Source: Pelargonium x hortorum (lineage: Eukaryota; Streptophyta; Magnoliopsida; Geraniales; Geraniaceae). From it: a stretch of 64,000 nt of DNA. Made by a program: the position numbers and the translations under genes. This document shows, piece after piece, positions 50,651 to 59,960 of the stretch. The notes beneath the pieces were generated by a model, which ran no database searches, was not told the DNA's origin, and worked only from the letters and a program-made list of their open reading frames with translations. The stretch is from NCBI GenBank assembly GCA_036897525.1, contig JAYMTJ010000014.1:1-64000 (forward strand). Reading direction: 5' to 3'. Each line of letters opens with the position of its first letter. Position 1 is the first letter of the stretch.

Positions 50651-50680
50651 ATAACAGATTGTATTAGTTCTAGCGAGGCA
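50651..50680 (+). repeat. Dispersed ACAGATTG...TCTAGCGAG repeat, copy 2
   Basis: Partner of 32611-32640, about 18 kb away on the same strand, with roughly 24 of 30 bases the same. It runs directly into AGGCAAGCTTTG, which looks like a decayed GGCAAG hairpin (CAAG...TTTG with one G-U pair). Confidence 0.5.
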
Positions 50681-51173
50681 AGCTTTGTATTTGTCAGTGT
50701 AGCTCTTCTAAAGGAGGACTGTCCTAATAATTTCTAGAACACTCTTCATTCTGTATAGCATTGCCGGAAAAGAAATTATATACCATAAATCCTTTCTTGA
50801 GGAACCCCTTACAAAGTTTTAGAATTCCTTTGTATTTGTTCTTGTAAAGAGAAGTTTTAACGTCTAGTCGATGGAACCAAGGAAGTCTAATAAATACAGA
50901 ACCGAACTCTAAATCCCTATCATTCTCAGCCTTGAACTTAATCCTAGAACTCAGTTGAACTGTAAGCCAGCTGCTAAAGGAATTGCCCCCTCGTAATACC
51001 ATCAACTAATTAACATTACCTCACTTTGAAAGCCTGCATCCTATGGAACACTAACGCAAGCTGTTTCCCTTTAATCTCACCAAAATACTTAATTAACTTG
51101 AAAGCGAGCCTAACTATCATCTTTGGATAGCCGGTAATGACATAGCTGGTAAATGAGTCTAATAACCTGAATA

Positions 51174-51190
51174 AGGCAAGTTTACTTGTT
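51174..51190 (+). repeat. GGCAAG hairpin family, four-pair copy
   Basis: AGG-CAAG-TTTA-CTTG-TT. It has the same TTTA loop as the copies at 31357 and 32554, but lacks the fifth, variable pair altogether. Both partners of that pair are absent. Confidence 0.55.
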
Positions 51191-52857
51191 CTATCTTTCT
51201 TGGTTTGCTAGTGAAACCCAGTATAAAGCTTGCGGGTAGGTAAATAGGTTTTGCAAAGAAAGGGTATCGGTATTCTTATATTAGTCTTCCTTTATTTACA
51301 AAACTTTAATAACCATTCCTTAGCCAAGTAAAGAGGCTCCTTTTGTATTACTCTTAATCGATCCTTAAGAAGACAGACCTAGTATAATCAAAATAAGCGC
51401 GTAGTGTCAACAGCAGCTAGTGCTAAAGTTTTATAGGAATGCTGGGATAGTACACTACTAAGCATTATAATTAATTGTATAAAAAAAAGAGTCGGAAATA
51501 AATTCGTAGTTAAAAATCTAAATATCTCTATTTTGTTTGAGTCACGAAGTCTTTACTTTAAAAGGCAGGATCCATTTCTACTCTTAATTAAGAGTTTTTA
51601 GATTCTCTAGGTAGAATAAATCCTGTATATTTGGCAATGTCAGTTTAGCACACTGACGTATAAAGAGTGGAAAGCTGTGTCTTAAAGAAAGAGGTTCCCT
51701 TTGAAGGGCTGTAGAAAAGGTCAACGAATTGTAGTAGGAATTCTATATACTTCCTTTTGGCTATATTCTAATCTAGTAAGAAATAAGATAGGGACACAAG
51801 TCAAATTAACTCCTATCTTTCCATTTTGGTAAGCCCTGAAAATGGCTAGGAGATGAAATATAGTTTTTTTTTGATACTTTGAAACCCTACTGTTGATTTG
51901 GCTAAAAAGACCTCTCCCGTTGCTTAGCTGTGTAATTCAAAAATAGAGAAAGACTTTGAGATATCAAGGAAAGCTCTTACTTAGGGAGTTACTACATCCA
52001 GACTGGATTAAGAATTATAAACTCTGTAACGTTTAAAGATAAATTTCAAAAGGCTATTTCCTTTGTTTTAATCCCCGGTTAGTAAAAAACCCTTTATTTA
52101 TGAAACACCCTTAATATAATAGCTAAAATCTATATCTTGTAATTTAATACCAAGTATAAATAACTTACAAAGAGAGCCTAAAAAGCCACAAGGACGCTCT
52201 TCGAAACTACCCGCTTTGTATAGACAAGTAAGGGGCACGAATGCTCATGGAAACCCTTTAAATTGCCGGAGTTCCTTAACGGAGCTTTGAGTTTTAATAA
52301 TGCTGGGACTACAAGAAGTAATCTATGGGGTCCGCCCTAGATATATTAAAGGATCATAGCAGCTTTGTTGTTTTTCTATTTCCTTGGGTAAGAGATGCCT
52401 TAATTGCTCGGGATTTACTCTTATTTATCTCTTTTGTAAAAATTCCGTGAGAAAGGTTTTCCTCCGTTTATTTCATTCAAAGCACTATATTAAAATCTAA
52501 AATGTTTCTTTTTTTTAGAGAAAGAAAGAAATACCTTATATAATACAGCTAAACTGGAGAACCTCTTGTGATGTGAATAAAATCCAGTTTTAGCTGGACT
52601 GGAGGACTGACCAAATGCTTTGACACTAGGTTGCTATGGAAAGTTCTATTCATTTTTGGTAAGGGGATTCCCCCGCTATCTCTAAGCGGATACTTTGACT
52701 TGAGTACTATACAAGATTGTGCACGATTACAGTTATCTCCGTTGTATTAAAGTCAGGACATGCCTAAATTACTGTAACTTTTCTCTCCTTATTCTATTTC
52801 TTCCACAGGTGCTGGGTGCTGTATAAGGTCTAGTCGGTTATTAATATTTTTTTTAAG

Positions 52858-52880
52858 TTTAAGTAGAACTCCTACTTAAA
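52858..52880 (+). repeat. Nine-pair hairpin TTTAAGTAG / CTACTTAAA
   Basis: Nine perfect pairs close the five-base loop AACTC. It has no T run after it and no gene upstream, so a terminator or processing role is not supported. Confidence 0.55.
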
Positions 52881-54626
52881 GAGTAATACATAAGCCCGAG
52901 AAACCCCTGTGAATTCCTTATACTTAATAAACCTTTTCGAAAAACAAGCTTGGATACTAGTTTACCTAACGAAAGGCGGGATTTAGTAAAAAACTTTATA
53001 GTGTACTCCGCTAAGGGAGCGGCCTTTTACTTATTTTATTGCCGATTCAATGTAACCTCTTTCTTATTAAATTCCCTAACAGAAGGGAGCCCCCCCGTAT
53101 ACATTAGGAAGCAAGGTGGAAAGAGATACTACTTAGCATATCGTTTGAGCCGCTTAGCCTCCGATAATCAAAACTTCTTATAAATAATTATATAGGACCA
53201 CCTTGGAATAGGTGGTTGCGAAGTTATTTTCATATCCAAGACCCTGTATTAAAATGAAAGGGTAAGAACTAGGATTTATGAAAGAGACTAGGCAAGGCCG
53301 GGTTGTCTGGAAGATTATTCCTTCCGAACTTTAGGGTAAGCGCGAAGAAGTTAGTATATCACCAAGGGATCGGATTAGAGAATTAAACTTTTGTCAGGAG
53401 CATCATGGCAAGATTCGTCTAATAAAAGAAAGCTTTCTACTCTAACAGGCACAAATAAAGAGTAACAGAGTAAGCGCTCGGATACAATTTTAGAGAAAGA
53501 AGGCCTAAAAAAGGGCATGGACCCAACTCGAGAGTTCCCTATTCAAAATAAGAGTTTTCCGCATTTAATAATAAAATAAGAAGAAGAGGTATGCAAGTGG
53601 GTCAGTTTCTTTTATGTTCCCTTTTATTTAATTAAGGGGGTTCCTAGAATTTTCAGGTAGAGTGTGCCTTGAAGAATAAGAACTTCATAGTAAACTATTT
53701 ACAGTTTTTTTAGTTTTAGTTAGGGTCTTACACACTGTTCAAAGAGATTCTTTTATCGGTAAAATGCAAAGAAAAAAAGTCAAGAGGAGAAAAATGTATA
53801 TAGGAAAAACCTAGTTATTACTATAAGGGCACTTTTTAAAACTCTGCAGCGTCGCTAAATTATAGTACAAATTTCGGGTCAAAAATCAGGGGATCTAGAG
53901 TTTTGGGAACGAAAGAATTCGCTTTTCTTACTTGTATTAGAGTTTAGAGTATTCCCGGTAAGTGATGAGAATATGCTTATTAAGTGACCTTGCTGTTTAT
54001 TGACTTTCGAGTTCTTTTTATCCAACTTATTTTGGCATTTCTTTTTTGATGGACCTTATTTAAAATTAAAAACGGGGAGACCTACTGATTTGAATAAGCA
54101 TAACTCAGGGCTCCTAGAATATTTTCTATTTGATTATAGACATGTTAAAGACATTTCTTGGAAGAGAGCCTTTATTTAACACATACCCCTTACTTCCTGT
54201 TGTAATTTTTTTTTTTCTAAAAGAAAAGGGTGCTTTTAGTATCGGATCGAAAACAAATTTGCCGAGTATCGGGTACAGGCGTGAATTATAAAAAAAACTC
54301 AATCAAAAAAGACTTACTTTGCGAGGTCTATTTTTTCAGGTAAAAAACAAAGTAGCGTTCCTTTTGTATTTTGTACTTACTCTGGGAGAAACCTAGTCTA
54401 TCGTATATAGTTTTTTAGAGCCTTTTGTTTCAGATGTTTAGAGTATCTTTAGAAATAAATAAATGAAATAAAGGAGTTTAGCCTTAGTTTTATAGACTAT
54501 CTTGACTTCATTTACTTACTGGAAAACCTTACCCCTAGGGTCTTTATCGCAAACAAAGTTAAGCACTCTTTATACTTCTTTAAAGGCAGAATACACTTAT
54601 CAAATAGTAAGAGTTATCACCTATAT

Positions 54627-54646
54627 GGGTTGGGGTTGGGGTGGGG
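54627..54646 (+). repeat. G-quadruplex motif
   Basis: Four G-runs (3, 4, 4 and 4) are separated by TT, TT and T. This meets the usual four-run, short-loop rule comfortably. The two TTGGGG units resemble a telomere-type repeat, but only two are present. It is isolated in AT-rich DNA. Confidence 0.75.
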
Positions 54647-55256
54647 ATTGCTTGATAAATACCCGCTTTTAATACAATATTCATTAAAAATCTCTCTTAA
54701 TTAAGTATATGGTATAACGAAAAGTGATGCATTTTTTAGCTAGGAATAACGATTTTTCAAGCGGAGACTCTTTTCAAAATAAAGAATACAAATAAGAAAA
54801 GAAAGTTTTTGGGTAGGATATTCCCATTCCCTTTTCGATACTATAATTCTTAAGTTGTTACAGTTAAAAGAAAAGTCATTTTAAAAGCACTCTAATGCTT
54901 GAATTTCAATTATGAAACTCTTAAAATTACCCTTAACTTGACTAAACTTCCTTCTATCTTAGTCCTTACCGGACTTCTTGTTTTTAGAAATGGAAGAATA
55001 AGCTATACTTTGCATCGACCTGAATGAAAATATTATAGCTTATTGAAGCAAGATACCGGTGAAAGAAACTCCGCACAAAGTGTAAGAATCAAATTCAAAG
55101 GAACTCCTGGTAACAGTTAATACACACTTTATATAGCGAAACGGGGCACTCATTCATTATCATTATATTATACTAAAAAAGAGCCTCCTTAGCAAAAAGG
55201 ATGGAGAGGTTAAGAGTTTACCCATGGTATTAGACTTTTTCGAGAGCTCCCACTAC

Positions 55257-55279
55257 TCCATTAATTATTAATTAATGGA
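55257..55279. repeat. 23-base near-perfect palindrome
   Basis: TCCATTAATTA and TAATTAATGGA are separated by a single T, giving 11 paired bases per arm. It is AT-rich and could extrude as a cruciform. Confidence 0.65.
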
Positions 55280-55427
55280 AAGAATCCGCGGATTTTACCC
55301 AATACCAGATAAATACAAAAGCTTGTACACGGATTCATCTTGAGTATATTCGCGCACACAATACTAGTTGATATTTGGTCGGTCTAACGGAGAGCTCCCT
55401 AAATTAAATAATGGTAGATTAGATAGC

Positions 55428-55580
55428 TCTCTTTTTTTGTGGTATATGAGGTCAAAGTTTTTTTAATTCTATTGCTTAATTTTTTTTTGTTTACAGGATA
55501 ATTAATTATCTTTCTAACTTGTAGTATCTTTTTTTATTTTTTTTTCTTGAGTTCTTTTTTAATCTTTTATGATAGCTAAG
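55428..55580 (+). other. T-rich stretch
   Basis: The plus strand holds several T runs of 7-9 within 150 bases and few runs of A, so the strands are locally asymmetric. No gene or origin is recognised. Confidence 0.45.
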
Positions 55581-57239
55581 TCTTTTTGAATGGGATATAG
55601 CCCCCTAGTATCGAAGGGATTTCTGATTTATATCATGAAGATGCAGTACACATGAGATTCTTGTAAATCCTCGACCAACAGGCCGAAAAAGAATAAATAT
55701 TATTCCGACAAATCCCGGTAGAGCAGAAAATAATTTATAATAATGTCCTTCGTTCAAATGATTTTTGAATGTGTATGAATATCCCCATTCTTTCTCAGAA
55801 AAAACCTACAACTAGATAAAAGAACTCGGCACGAATCTCACTTTATTGAATAGTAAAATGACAAAGGCTGACTTATTCTTTGTTTCATTGTCATCTCAAA
55901 CTTAAGAAATACATGGGTGACTTTGGTCAACCTAGTCTGAATAGGCTTGAACCTGTGACCAATATTTTGATTGTGCTTTGACTTCCCGGTCTTTCTTCAA
56001 GTGTAAAGTATAACAAAATGACAAGAAGAAAAGAAGCTTTTCCTCTTTCAGGCATTGGTCGCTGGTATTCCTGTATACATTATTTGCTGTCATCATAAGT
56101 TAAGTTTAATTCTAAGATTCCTAGTTAACAATCATCTTTGTATCAGAAAGAAGAGAATTTGTAACATTTTGTTTGGTGGAATATGGTAAGTACTGCCTTC
56201 ATTGGTCTATGAGTTTCGAGATGCAACTTGAGACTCATTTTTCTTTGTTCGAGCTATATGACTTACTTACTTTGGGTTGGGTATCCTTCGAGTATAATAT
56301 AAAATCTCGAAAGCTTTCTTTTATCCAAGATATTCCAGCTAGGTGAAAGGGTCTCTACTTAGATTTAGTTATTCCTCTAAATTAGGGTCTTCAGAGTCTC
56401 CTCTTTCTATTACCTATGGATCAGTGTACGACTAAGAAAACCCGGTATAAAGTTATGGGGAGCCCGTTAAAAAAAACCTAAAGCACATCCCACGGAATTA
56501 GAAATTTCCTTGTATACGTAACAAACAAAGTTTATTGACAAAAAAAACTTTTGCATTACTGAGTAGAGTAGTACTTTCCTATATATATATATTTAAACCC
56601 ACATTCTTGTAATCTACAAGTCCGCTAGAGACAAACAAATAGTCAGAACATTCATACTATTGAATAGCATAAGCATCTCCATTCACAATTCACAAGTTAG
56701 TCAAATCCATTAAGGGTGTTGCTAATTTCTATTTAGCACATAGATACGTGTTTCAATAAGGTTTTATTTACTTACACCTAATGAAGAAGCCCTCCTAGAA
56801 TATACTAAGATTAAGACTCCACAAGTAGCTTTTACAAAATACGCGGTAAGTTTTCTTTAGTGCAAATTCCTTACACTACACTGGAGATTTCCATTTGGGG
56901 TCAAAACAACTCTATGAAATAGGGATTCTAATACAGAACTTAGTAGGGAGAGTCTTTTGTCGTAACAAAGTATACTGCAATTTTTTATTTCAAAACTTCT
57001 ATTAAAATACTAATAATCTTTAGTTTACTTTTCTACTAATTCTATTTGAGGTTTGTGATTCTTCGTATTCCGGTATTTAGAAATGGAGACTCTTCTTAGG
57101 ACTAAGCTAAGAGGGCCCACTTCACTTAGCTAGGAAGCTACTAGTAACAAATTATTTGTTTTAGGACATCCTTTGAACAAGCTTCTTACAAAGCCTCTCA
57201 ATTTTCAATATTTTTTTTTATCAAAGAGTTATTAAAAGG

Positions 57240-58049
57240 GGGGTTAATGGTCTTTCTTACTTATACCTAATCCCTCTAGTGGAAGTCGATTGTGTTCAGT
57301 TGTTAGGAGTTGGTTAGGATCTCTCTAATTGTAGCTATTATAAATTCCCGGTTAAAGTATAAACAATAGGAATGGTTTCCGCTAGGATGACCCTGGGCAA
57401 AGGTGTTAAAGATTGTATGTAGTATTCCTCTCTGTAAGCCGGCTCAGGATTGATAGTGCAGTTAGGAGATGCTGCTAATACTCCAAATGAATTTCTTCTA
57501 ATCCTAAGAAAATAGAGAATCTGAATCATGTAACAGAATGAATAGAATATGGATTCAGTTTGCAAGCAAGGAGGAGAACTGAATACAGAAATACGTTGTC
57601 TTTAAGGGAAACTTCTTATTATGATTATGACAGAAATAGTTGAGGGAAAAATACAAATGTTGCAACATCTCCAAGAACCTCTTTAACCTAACTCATAATC
57701 CAAACAATGGGAGTCGAACCCTGTTTGTTAATTTAAAACACAAACTAATAGAAAATACCAATGCTAGGGAGAGTCCAAGCCCTTAGAATTCAAACGAACT
57801 CTACTCTAGCGGTCCAGTCCTTGAAAGTCAATAGCGCTAACCCTTGACGAGCCAACTTAGCAAAAGATAGTGAATACCGGTCAAAGCAAGTCGGTGATGG
57901 AACGTGATATCGGTATAGGGATGCCAAGTAGGATGTGGAATAGACCATGGTACAGTCGGTGAAGGAATCTCTGCCAAAGGGTGCTCTTTGCTTATGGAAG
58001 GTAGTACTCAAAGCTAGTAAAGGCAAATGCTTACATTTGGAGCGGATAG
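57240..58049. other. Gene-free island, left part
   Basis: Less AT-rich DNA. It contains a hairpin CAAACA/TGTTTG at 57701-57727 whose inner part is GGG-AGTCGAA-CCC, which mimics a tRNA T arm when read on the minus strand. Minus frames of 75 and 78 codons (57338-57565, 57790-58026) are unrecognised. Confidence 0.4.
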
Positions 58050-58280
58050 TTGGTAAAGGTGTCTACTACTGACACTGATACTGATACGGACAACGAGACT
58101 ATAGAGGAACGAGAGCCTATTATAGAAACGGTCAATGAGCCTGAGATTCATACTCCTCCAGATGATCAGGAAGTTTACTTGTCTTTAGAAGAACTATCTC
58201 CAATCGAAACAACAATACCTGAAACCGAGTCGACTGTCACTGATACGGGCTATGACACTGTAACTGAATCGATACCATGA
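58050..58280 (+). pseudogene. Acidic, Thr-rich open frame; decayed coding sequence?
   Basis: A 76-residue frame from a TTG codon to TGA, with no ATG at its start. It begins with alternating Thr-Asp (TDTDTDTD) and continues with many Glu, Thr and Pro and no membrane segment. The composition is far from the Leu/Ser/Lys/Phe mix of chance frames in this window. DNA encoding ETVNE..IHTP (58123-58173) recurs in degenerate form at 58372-58419, outside this open frame, and the core GA(A/G)ATTCATAC occurs three times (58143, 58331, 58387). GATACTGATACT-type repeats occur at both ends. This suggests a repeat-bearing acidic protein gene that has decayed, or expansion of a short repeat that happens to be open. 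The family is not recognised; an acidic plastid or nuclear gene insert is one possible source. Confidence 0.3.
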
Positions 58281-58658
58281 GGCTACACAACCGGATACTG
58301 ATACTGGATTCACTAAGGAGAAACAGCTTTGAGAAATTCATACTGGAAGCTGCTGCTAAGGTCTAATAGATCATGAAACTGTCAACGAGATTCATACACC
58401 TTTAGAAGAGCAAGAGACGAGTTTCCAATCTAAGCTTCATAGTTTATAACCTGCAAGTCTAAGCAAGCTGACCTAGTACCCGGAAAGAAACTATCAAGCC
58501 TCTGTTTCAATAGAACACTCATAACGATGCATAGATAGTGACTCTAACAAAGAAAGGGTTTCTCTATACTCTGTCTCTCTTCTATCCTCTGTATAACAAA
58601 GCCCAAGATAACAAAGATCAGTCTTCTATTATGTCTGCACTTCCTTGTATTCTAGCGG

Positions 58659-58686
58659 TATCCCACTTGGCATTTGCCTTTGAAAG
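58659..58686 (+). repeat. TATCCCACTTGGCA duplication, copy 1
   Basis: TATCCCACTTGGCA is followed by TTTGCCTTTGAAAG. Copy 2 at 59035-59059 reads TATCCCACTTGGCA then ACCTTTCAAAG. The 14-base core is identical, and the copies are 376 bases apart in direct orientation. Confidence 0.55.
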
Positions 58687-58786
58687 TCGGTCAATCAGGC
58701 ACTTGGTTTACGTTTCTAACTGAAAGAAGGACTCTGAACCGATAGAAGGTGCAGTTAGGAGAGCAAGCTAGCTAATAAATAGGCAA

Positions 58787-58804
58787 GGAAGAGTTCTCTC
58801 TTCC
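58787..58804 (+). repeat. Seven-pair hairpin GGAAGAG / CTCTTCC
   Basis: Seven perfect pairs close the loop TTCT. It is preceded by AGGCAA, so it may be a diverged member of the GGCAAG family in which the stem has been replaced by GGAAGAG/CTCTTCC. Confidence 0.55.
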
Positions 58805-59381
58805 GATAAAGGAGATGCTTCAATTCTTTGTCGGTCAAGGTGTTAACAGAATGAATTGTACTCAGACTTGATCACTTCTCATGCTGACTGAGTCCACTCG
58901 AATCTCCTCAGAACTAAGAATGCTCCTTCAGAATAGAGTCCCACCAACTTGATCCGGTCGACTTCATAGCAGCAATCCCAATAAAGTGAGCCGACTTACA
59001 AGAGAGTCTTTCACTCCTCAACACCTTAATTCGATATCCCACTTGGCAACCTTTCAAAGACATGAGCTACAGCTTACAAGAGAATCCGTCTTAGTTCTTG
59101 TCTTTGTTAGCGAGCCGAATAACAGACTGTGCAGGCTAAGGACTTTAGGAGTTAAAGAAACCGGTAACTGAATAGGCGTCTTCCAGTCTTTCTAAGAAGT
59201 CAATCACTGGTTGTGAATACGTGTCCTTAATCAATATACCTTTATCTTGCTATTTGTAATGATTTGACCCTATACAACTTTCCATAGTAAAACGGATACC
59301 CAACAACTAAAATTCACTCTTTTGTTTGAGTTCTTTTGAACCTATCTCTAAAGCCACTCACTTGTTCTTTGAAAGCAAGCA

Positions 59382-59404
59382 GTCTGTGTCATTGCAGTCG
59401 AAGG
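59382..59404 (+). repeat. Dispersed pair: GTCTG..TCATTGC..GTCGAAGG, copy 2
   Basis: Partner of 35124-35144; see that entry for the alignment. Here it is followed by TCGGTACATG, a phrase that resembles TCGGTACTG in the island near 33 kb. Confidence 0.5.
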
Positions 59405-59960
59405 TCGGTACATGTTCTAATTCCTCTAATCCAAGCAAACTCGCCTACTTATTCCATGCATGATTCTAGAGGTCTATCTTGTAAGACAGAGGACTAGAGG
59501 CAAAGTTATGAGATTAAGTCAGTCAGTCAGTTGGTGGGTTATCTAATGTATGCAGGATTCAATAAACTATCAAACGTAACCCACCTTCGTGCCAGCCTGT
59601 CGGGAAAGAGTCTTGCTGTCTAATATCTACGAAGTTTCTGTCAATGTCAGTAACACCAGGGTGCATTATCCTTAAACTTTATAATATTGAATACAATTGT
59701 ATTTATAACTAAACTATCTTGTATACTCTATATACAGTCTAATATATCTACTATAACTAATAGAAGTAAGACTCATATACTAGAATAACACCCATTCTAT
59801 ACTCCCTAATATCAGACAAGGAATCTCAGAAGAAACCCAGAACACGGTTAATTACTCTTTGCTAAATACTAAACTAAATTCCTATTACTTATTTATCAGG
59901 AACTACCTTTATAAGATTAAGAATGATGAGTAAAACAATCCATTAATTAAGCACTAGGGG

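Larger units (their letters stand above)
50060..51270. other. Gene-free island
   Basis: Less AT-rich DNA holding a second GATAAGGAG element, a dispersed ACAGATTG repeat and a GGCAAG hairpin within about 700 bases. The 93-codon minus frame at 50724-51005 is unrecognised, and its length is within chance. Confidence 0.45.
51271..57239. other. Gene-free AT-rich tract
   Basis: No gene is supported. It contains GGGGTCC (52327-52333), GGGGATTCCCCC (52663-52674), the hairpin at 52858, GGGAGCCCCCCC (53085-53096), the G-rich motif at 54627, the palindrome at 55257 and a T-rich stretch at about 55428-55580, where the plus strand has several T runs of 7-9. Confidence 0.5.
58281..59960. other. Gene-free island, right part
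   Basis: It contains degenerate echoes of the acidic frame (58372-58419), a seven-pair hairpin at 58787, an imperfect duplication of TATCCCACTTGGCA (58659-58686 and 59035-59059), two CTTACAAGAGA words (58994 and 59083), and a TACTAA-like AT patch at about 59690-59790. No gene is supported. Confidence 0.4.

Noticed and set aside
50724-51005. 93-codon minus frame in an island
   Set aside because: Soluble-looking translation, but no recognised domain or conserved partner. Not distinguishable from chance.
54627-54646. Telomere of TTGGGG type
   Set aside because: Only two complete TTGGGG units, internal to the sequence. Better described as a G-quadruplex motif.
55940-55990. GAACCTGTGACC, like the end of a minus-strand tRNA
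   Set aside because: Neither the T stem nor the anticodon arm pairs properly.
57701-57727. Minus-strand GGG-TTCGACT-CCC resembling a tRNA T arm
   Set aside because: The flanks are complementary to each other (CAAACA/TGTTTG), making one longer hairpin and not a T arm in a cloverleaf. No anticodon arm is present.
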